Part shown: positions 24,245-27,605 of the stretch, piece by piece | How the letters are laid out: each line of letters starts with the position of its first letter | Position numbering within the stretch: the first letter of the stretch is position 1 | Notes under the pieces: generated by a model | What the model saw: only the letters and a program-made list of their open reading frames with translations | Database searches by the model: none | What the model was told of the DNA's origin: nothing | Translations under genes and position numbers: made by a program | Origin: MGBC131033 sp910585655 | GTDB taxonomy: Bacteria > Bacillota > Clostridia > Lachnospirales > Lachnospiraceae | Assembly (NCBI GenBank): GCA_949502025.1 | Contig: CATBCG010000003.1 | Location: 1-27,605, forward strand | Length of the DNA stretch: 27,605 nt | Reading direction: 5' to 3'

Positions 24245-24421
24245 ATGCTAAAAAAATGTAAAAAACTTATGTCTCTCGGTATGATGTTGCTTTTATTACT
24301 CCAGGTCGTCACCCTCCCTGCCGGAAAAGAAAAACCAATACCAGGCGATCCAAACGATAGGAATCCTCCTGTTTCTGTCTGCTCTCCCGGCTGGGGAGAA
24401 GATGACGATACCCGCAATTAA
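24245..24421 (+). CDS. 58-residue secreted peptide, candidate signalling pre-peptide
   Basis: A short gene with its own promoter and AGGAGG 9 nt before the ATG. The product has a lysine-rich start (MLKKCKKL), a hydrophobic run of about 15 residues (SLGMMLLLLLQVVTLPAG) typical of a secretion signal, and a charged, Pro/Gly-rich tail ending in NPPVSVCSPGWGEDDDTRN. This layout matches precursors of exported signalling peptides of the Phr/NprX/RRNPP kind, in which a short piece of the C-terminal part is the signal. Its stop overlaps by 4 bp the stop of the decayed HTH/TPR regulator on the other strand, which would have been its receptor. The single tail cysteine also leaves open a small bacteriocin or other secreted peptide. 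Confidence 0.62.
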   Translation: MLKKCKKLMSLGMMLLLLLQVVTLPAGKEKPIPGDPNDRNPPVSVCSPGWGEDDDTRN

Positions 24422-25879
24422 AATCCCAGTTCTAACCCATATACTTTTTTCACATGTTCTTTCAGGTGTTCTTGCCCTGTTGTATCCTTTGTCCAACGTG
24501 TTATCATATACGCCATATGCAGCAGGGCAAGGCATTTTTCTTTTCTCTCCGGCTCACTTATTTGTCCTTGCCATGCCTGCTGTTCCTTACTCCATGCCAT
24601 ACTATAAAGGCAGCTTGCCATCCGTGTATAGGTCTACCACAGAAACATAACCTCTAGGCACTTCTCACCCAACTTGTTTGCTGCCTCATACTCTCCGCAT
24701 TCCCCCAATACATCTGCCAGTTCTACCATACATAACGTATACAAATCCTCATCCCGTACCGGTCGCTCCCCTTCATATTCCATACAACGTTTGATAAACT
24801 CCAGAATTGCCCGGCTCTCATAAAATCGCTTTTGTTTTTTATAGCAGGATGCCAGCTGCTTTAAAATAACTGTTTCATTCAATGATAACATTCCTACTGG
24901 AAAAACCTCCAGCTTCTCTGGTTCCAGCTCCAGCCTTGGCTGGTTATCCGCCAATGCCTGTTTTAACTGCTCGATTCGTTCCTCCAATGACAGCCGTTCT
25001 GAGTCTCCCGCCGGTAAATGTGCTTTGATATCGCTCTCTGCCATTTTTAGATACTACCGGTTTGTTTTGGTAAAGGGAACATGTTTCTCCAATTTATCAT
25101 ACAACTCTTTTGCCTTTTCCCATTGTGAGGTATTAAGCGCCCTTCCCAACTGACTCCGAGCCAATAATCCTCATAGTTGTCTGTAATAACCTCATAGTCA
25201 TAGCATTCTCCGGACAGATTGGCTTTCTGCAGCAGCGCTCTTCGCTCTTCGCTTTTCCCTCTGCAATGTTTTTCCCTCGTTCTCCATCCTCTAGACACTT
25301 GTCCTGTCACAACAATCCTCTGCCATTTCATCTATGGAAAATCCCAGCATTTTCCTTCTGCTTTTTATCACCGAATTTTCATAATAAACATCATGTCCTT
25401 CTTCATATGGAATCCACAAAACGTCCATTTTTCCTTTTCCAGCCCCCCTACCGCCTGACTGCAAAGAAGCAACGCTTCTCTCTCATTTCCTTCCCAATAA
25501 CACCCCACTGCTATATCATACATGGCATAAGGAAGTACACAAACACGTAGCTCTTCCCCTTTAAAATGTGTCTGCAAATATAACAATAAATCCCGATATT
25601 CTATTTTTGTCCGTTCCCACCCCTCTATCCTGTTTTGCAGCCATAGCGCCGTTCATACCAAATAAACCTCATTCCGGCTCATCAGCAGATTATCCAGCCT
25701 CTCCTTTCTATAGTCTGGCTGTGTCAGATAAAGAGCAAAAGCACCTCCTGCCTCTCGCTCTCCGCTCTCAATCCGGCTTAAAAAGGAAACGCTGCAAAGC
25801 CCCCAGAAAGCCTTCCTAAATGGATGTATTCCTCCTGACATACCTTTCCGAGGTATAATCCTATCCGATCCTTTTTGTT
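24418..25879 (-). pseudogene. decayed HTH-TPR-HTH regulator (RRNPP/Rgg-like peptide receptor)
   Basis: Read across frames, the minus strand encodes about 486 residues: an XRE-type HTH (GLYLGKVCQEEYIHLGRLSGG then LCSVSFLSRIESGERE), TPR-like helices, a second HTH-like part (MLGFSIDEMAEDCCDRTSV, RMENEGKTLQREKRRA), and further TPRs (LGRALNTSQWEKAKELYDKL). Lesions in order: no usable start codon before 25879; G6 to G5 at 25800-25804; in-frame TGA at 25653-25655; one A lost at 25428-25432; TAG at 25291-25293; a 7-bp tandem duplication at 25239-25252; one T lost near 25163; TAG at 25054-25056; TAG at 24634-24636. Repairing these restores one frame to the stop at 24418. The paired promoter at 25967-25995 looks intact. 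The layout resembles peptide-sensing regulators of Lachnospiraceae. Confidence 0.8.
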
Positions 25880-25966
25880 CGGCTTCTCCTATTTCTGTCC
25901 TTCTTGTTTCTGTTTTTATTCACTTTTAACCAATATCTTCCTATTTGGTTCCTCTTTCTTAACCAT

Positions 25967-25995
25967 ATTATAGATAAATTTTAGCAAAAGTACAA
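25967..25995 (-). promoter_or_regulatory. promoter of the decayed regulator
   Basis: On the minus strand TTGTAC (complement of 25990-25995) and a perfect TATAAT (complement of 25967-25972) have a 17-bp spacer. It directs transcription into the pseudogene, so a non-coding or broken transcript may still be made. A SD-like ATAGGAG lies shortly before the expected first codon near 25879, but the codon there is CCG. Confidence 0.65.
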
Positions 25996-26044
25996 GAAGT
26001 TTTTGTATAGTTTATCAAAATTTTCTTTATCTATCTGATTTTGT

Positions 26045-26725
26045 TCATTCTGACAAAGGGGTCTGTTCTTCTTTGAAACGTCGAATTTCCTCACTCACAT
26101 ATTGTACTGTTTTTCCTGAATATTCGTTTAACGCCTCTACATTTTCATAGGAATACACTCGATTCCAGTCAGAAACATAAAAACAGTCCCTAAAATCCGT
26201 CCATTCAAATGCTTCTTTCCCCTCCGGGCAGACGCCATCCAAAAAAAGAATAAATTTACTTCCTTTTTTTATTTTGGGTAGAGTATCGAACTTTACCGCA
26301 TTCGTAATATAAATATCAACTATTTCCTTTTTTTCATAATTTCTTCCCAAATCATCATAAATGACCTTATAAATCTGGAAAGATAATTTGTAATATTTCA
26401 AAACCTGCATAGGATTTTCCTCTAACGCATCCCGATAAATACGATATTGCCAGGAAGCTTTATCCGGAGTCAGCCCGACTTCCACTATTTCCTCAGACAC
26501 ATCCAAAAACTTTCCAAACACGGCTGTATCATGCCCCATAATATATGGTAATGTCACATAATCCCGTACCATGTTATGAAAACCGTATTGAGGATATTCC
26601 TTTGGGCAATAGGGATATTTCTTTCTTATGCCATCTTTCCAAAACACACTGCCTATTATGACAAGAATCATGATACTGCCTATAAAATATAAAACTTTTC
26701 GGCTACAGAACTTTCTTTTTTTCAT
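26045..26725 (-). CDS. membrane-anchored hypothetical protein, paralogue A
   Basis: A 226-residue protein with a basic N-terminus, one hydrophobic segment (about 12-28) and an extracytoplasmic domain. The open frame extends further, but the ATG at 26725, with AAGGAAGGG upstream, gives a normal signal-anchor. It is homologous to the next gene on the right: shared segments are IRKKYPY, the VEVGLTP strand, YYKLSFQIYKVIYDDL, and the C-terminal SDWNRVYSYENVEALNEYSGKTV. The family is unknown to me. The pseudogene regulator lies downstream on the same strand. Confidence 0.7.
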   Translation of the reverse strand: MKKRKFCSRKVLYFIGSIMILVIIGSVFWKDGIRKKYPYCPKEYPQYGFHNMVRDYVTLPYIMGHDTAVFGKFLDVSEEIVEVGLTPDKASWQYRIYRDALEENPMQVLKYYKLSFQIYKVIYDDLGRNYEKKEIVDIYITNAVKFDTLPKIKKGSKFILFLDGVCPEGKEAFEWTDFRDCFYVSDWNRVYSYENVEALNEYSGKTVQYVSEEIRRFKEEQTPLSE

Positions 26726-26763
26726 ATTCACACCCTTCCTTCCCACACTCTTTGATCTAAAAC

Positions 26764-26789
26764 AAGCACAGAGCAATGACCCTGTGCTT
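26764..26789. terminator. hairpin between the two paralogues
   Basis: AAGCACAG (26764-26771) and CTGTGCTT (26782-26789) form an 8-bp stem directly after the stop of paralogue B. The minus-strand continuation is TTGTTTTAG, a short T-rich tail; the plus-strand side has a stronger T-run. It could limit read-through from paralogue B into paralogue A. Confidence 0.55.
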
Positions 26790-26792
26790 ATT

Positions 26793-27473
26793 TTATTTTT
26801 TCAGAAAAATACTATTTTGAACTTCTATTACTTCTTTTGAAAAATTTTCTACTGATTCCCCTGAATATTTATCTAAGCCCTCTATTTTTTCTGCAGAATA
26901 AACCTTATGTTTATCGGATATGTAATAATATCCAAGCGATGACACTAAAACTGCATGTTCGCCGCCATATGGAAAATCATCTGCAAACAAAATTGCCTTT
27001 TGATATTTTATTGGATCAGGAAACACTTCCCAACTTCCCTTATCAATATAGACAGATACTTTTTCCGCCAATTCATTCTCCAATGTATGATACAAAATAT
27101 TATTTAATGAAAATTCTATTTTATAGTATTCTACCTTAGGAGCCATTTCTTCTACTGTTTTTCCAAATTCTTCTGCCAAGCTTTGTGTAACTGTATACTC
27201 ATTTGTCCCTTCTTCTGGTATAATCGCAACCTCCACAGCCTCTGGCTCGCCGATAAAAGTACCCTCCATCGCCATATCCTTATTTGCTATTAAAGTATCC
27301 AGCTCCCAATTTTCTATTGTTCCGGCATCCATAAGCTCTGCAAATTCCTGTGTATTACCCTCTATATAAGGATATTTTTCACGTATGTTTTCCTTTCCCA
27401 AAAACTTTCCTCCTGCCAAAATAAGCAGTACTATGGTAATGGTAGCTAATGCACCTATATATACTTTTTTCAT
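26793..27473 (-). CDS. membrane-anchored hypothetical protein, paralogue B
   Basis: A 226-residue protein with an N-terminal hydrophobic segment (MKKVYIGALATITIVLLIL) and an acidic extracytoplasmic domain. An upstream extension of the frame exists, but TGGAG six nt before the ATG at 27473 fixes this start, giving exactly the same length as paralogue A. Shared landmarks are IREKYPY, VEVAIIP, YYKIEFSLNNILYHTL, a short VSVYID strand, YYISDKHKVYSAEKIEGLDKYSGESV. No catalytic motif is apparent. The two genes are a tandem duplication with clear divergence. Confidence 0.7.
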   Translation of the reverse strand: MKKVYIGALATITIVLLILAGGKFLGKENIREKYPYIEGNTQEFAELMDAGTIENWELDTLIANKDMAMEGTFIGEPEAVEVAIIPEEGTNEYTVTQSLAEEFGKTVEEMAPKVEYYKIEFSLNNILYHTLENELAEKVSVYIDKGSWEVFPDPIKYQKAILFADDFPYGGEHAVLVSSLGYYYISDKHKVYSAEKIEGLDKYSGESVENFSKEVIEVQNSIFLKK

Positions 27474-27488
27474 AAAAATCTCCATTCC

Positions 27489-27508
27489 GCCGCCTTTCAG
27501 TTGGCGGC
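27489..27508 (-). repeat. GC hairpin upstream of paralogue B
   Basis: GCCGCC (27489-27494) and GGCGGC (27503-27508) form a perfect 6-bp all-GC stem with an 8-nt loop, in an AT-rich leader 16 nt before the start codon. It may affect ribosome access to paralogue B. Confidence 0.4.
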
Positions 27509-27527
27509 ACAAATAGTAATGAAAGTG

Positions 27528-27605
27528 TTCCAAACTTCTACTTTGTGCGATATAATAATTCCCAAGAAGCTATACTACAAAGCACGGTAGGAGGAGTTGT
27601 AATAA
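27528..27605 (+). promoter_or_regulatory. rightward promoter and RBS at the window edge
   Basis: A perfect TATAAT (27551-27556) is preceded after 17 bp by a weak -35 TTCCAA (27528-27533). TAGGAGGAG (27589-27597) lies about 33 nt further on, ending 8 nt before the window edge, so a plus-strand gene probably starts at or just beyond the right border. Confidence 0.5.

Noticed and set aside
24634..25044. 136-residue TPR protein as an intact gene
   Set aside because: It has no SD, and the frame continues upstream through a single TAG into matching TPR sequence, so it is a fragment of the decayed regulator.

Overview
The window looks like a chromosomal stretch from a strictly anaerobic, low-to-mid GC Firmicute, most likely a Lachnospiraceae-type gut Clostridium. 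The basis is strong AGGAGG-type ribosome binding sites, a class III (oxygen-sensitive) ribonucleotide reductase, a glycyl-radical diol dehydratase with its activase, bacterial-microcompartment (BMC) proteins, a BlaI/M56 pair, and a double-HTH/TPR peptide-receptor type regulator. No rRNA, tRNA, CRISPR array, insertion sequence or phage gene was recognised.

Layout. 0.3-4.9 kb (minus): a compact four-gene operon, glycyl-radical diol dehydratase -> activase -> PduU/EutS shell protein -> PduV/EutP GTPase. It is bounded by a perfect-consensus promoter and an intrinsic terminator, so it is a self-contained satellite BMC operon without the remaining shell or aldehyde-processing genes. 5.0-7.7 kb (plus): BlaI-type repressor and M56 membrane metalloprotease sensor, overlapping by ATGA, behind a promoter with an 11-bp inverted repeat. 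7.7-9.8 kb (minus): a three-domain fusion (xylose-isomerase-like TIM barrel, TolB/PD40 propeller, DUF3237). 9.9-12.9 kb (minus): nrdD-nrdG with a promoter, an NrdR-like box and a structured leader. 13.0-18.6 kb (minus): an operon of an 857-residue redox fusion (CoA-disulfide-reductase-like flavoprotein, rhodanese, siroheme sulfite-reductase-like domain, 2[4Fe-4S] ferredoxin) followed by a FecBCD/BtuFCD-type ABC importer. 18.7-20.5 kb: a TetR-type regulator divergent from a previously unlisted 44-residue membrane peptide gene and an alpha/beta-hydrolase.

20.6-27.6 kb is an accessory, AT-richer region: a zinc-ribbon/DUF1963-like protein, a two-TM protein, a secreted chymotrypsin-fold serine protease, an intact 58-residue secreted-peptide gene, a heavily decayed regulator pseudogene lying tail-to-tail with that peptide gene, and two paralogous 226-residue membrane-anchored proteins. 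The most interesting signal is the peptide/receptor pair. The putative signal-peptide gene keeps its promoter, RBS and reading frame, while the neighbouring HTH-TPR-HTH regulator keeps its promoter but carries at least eight identifiable lesions, each of which can be placed in the sequence.

Limits: family assignments come from reading motifs by eye; no database search was run. Promoters, operators and hairpins were found by inspection.
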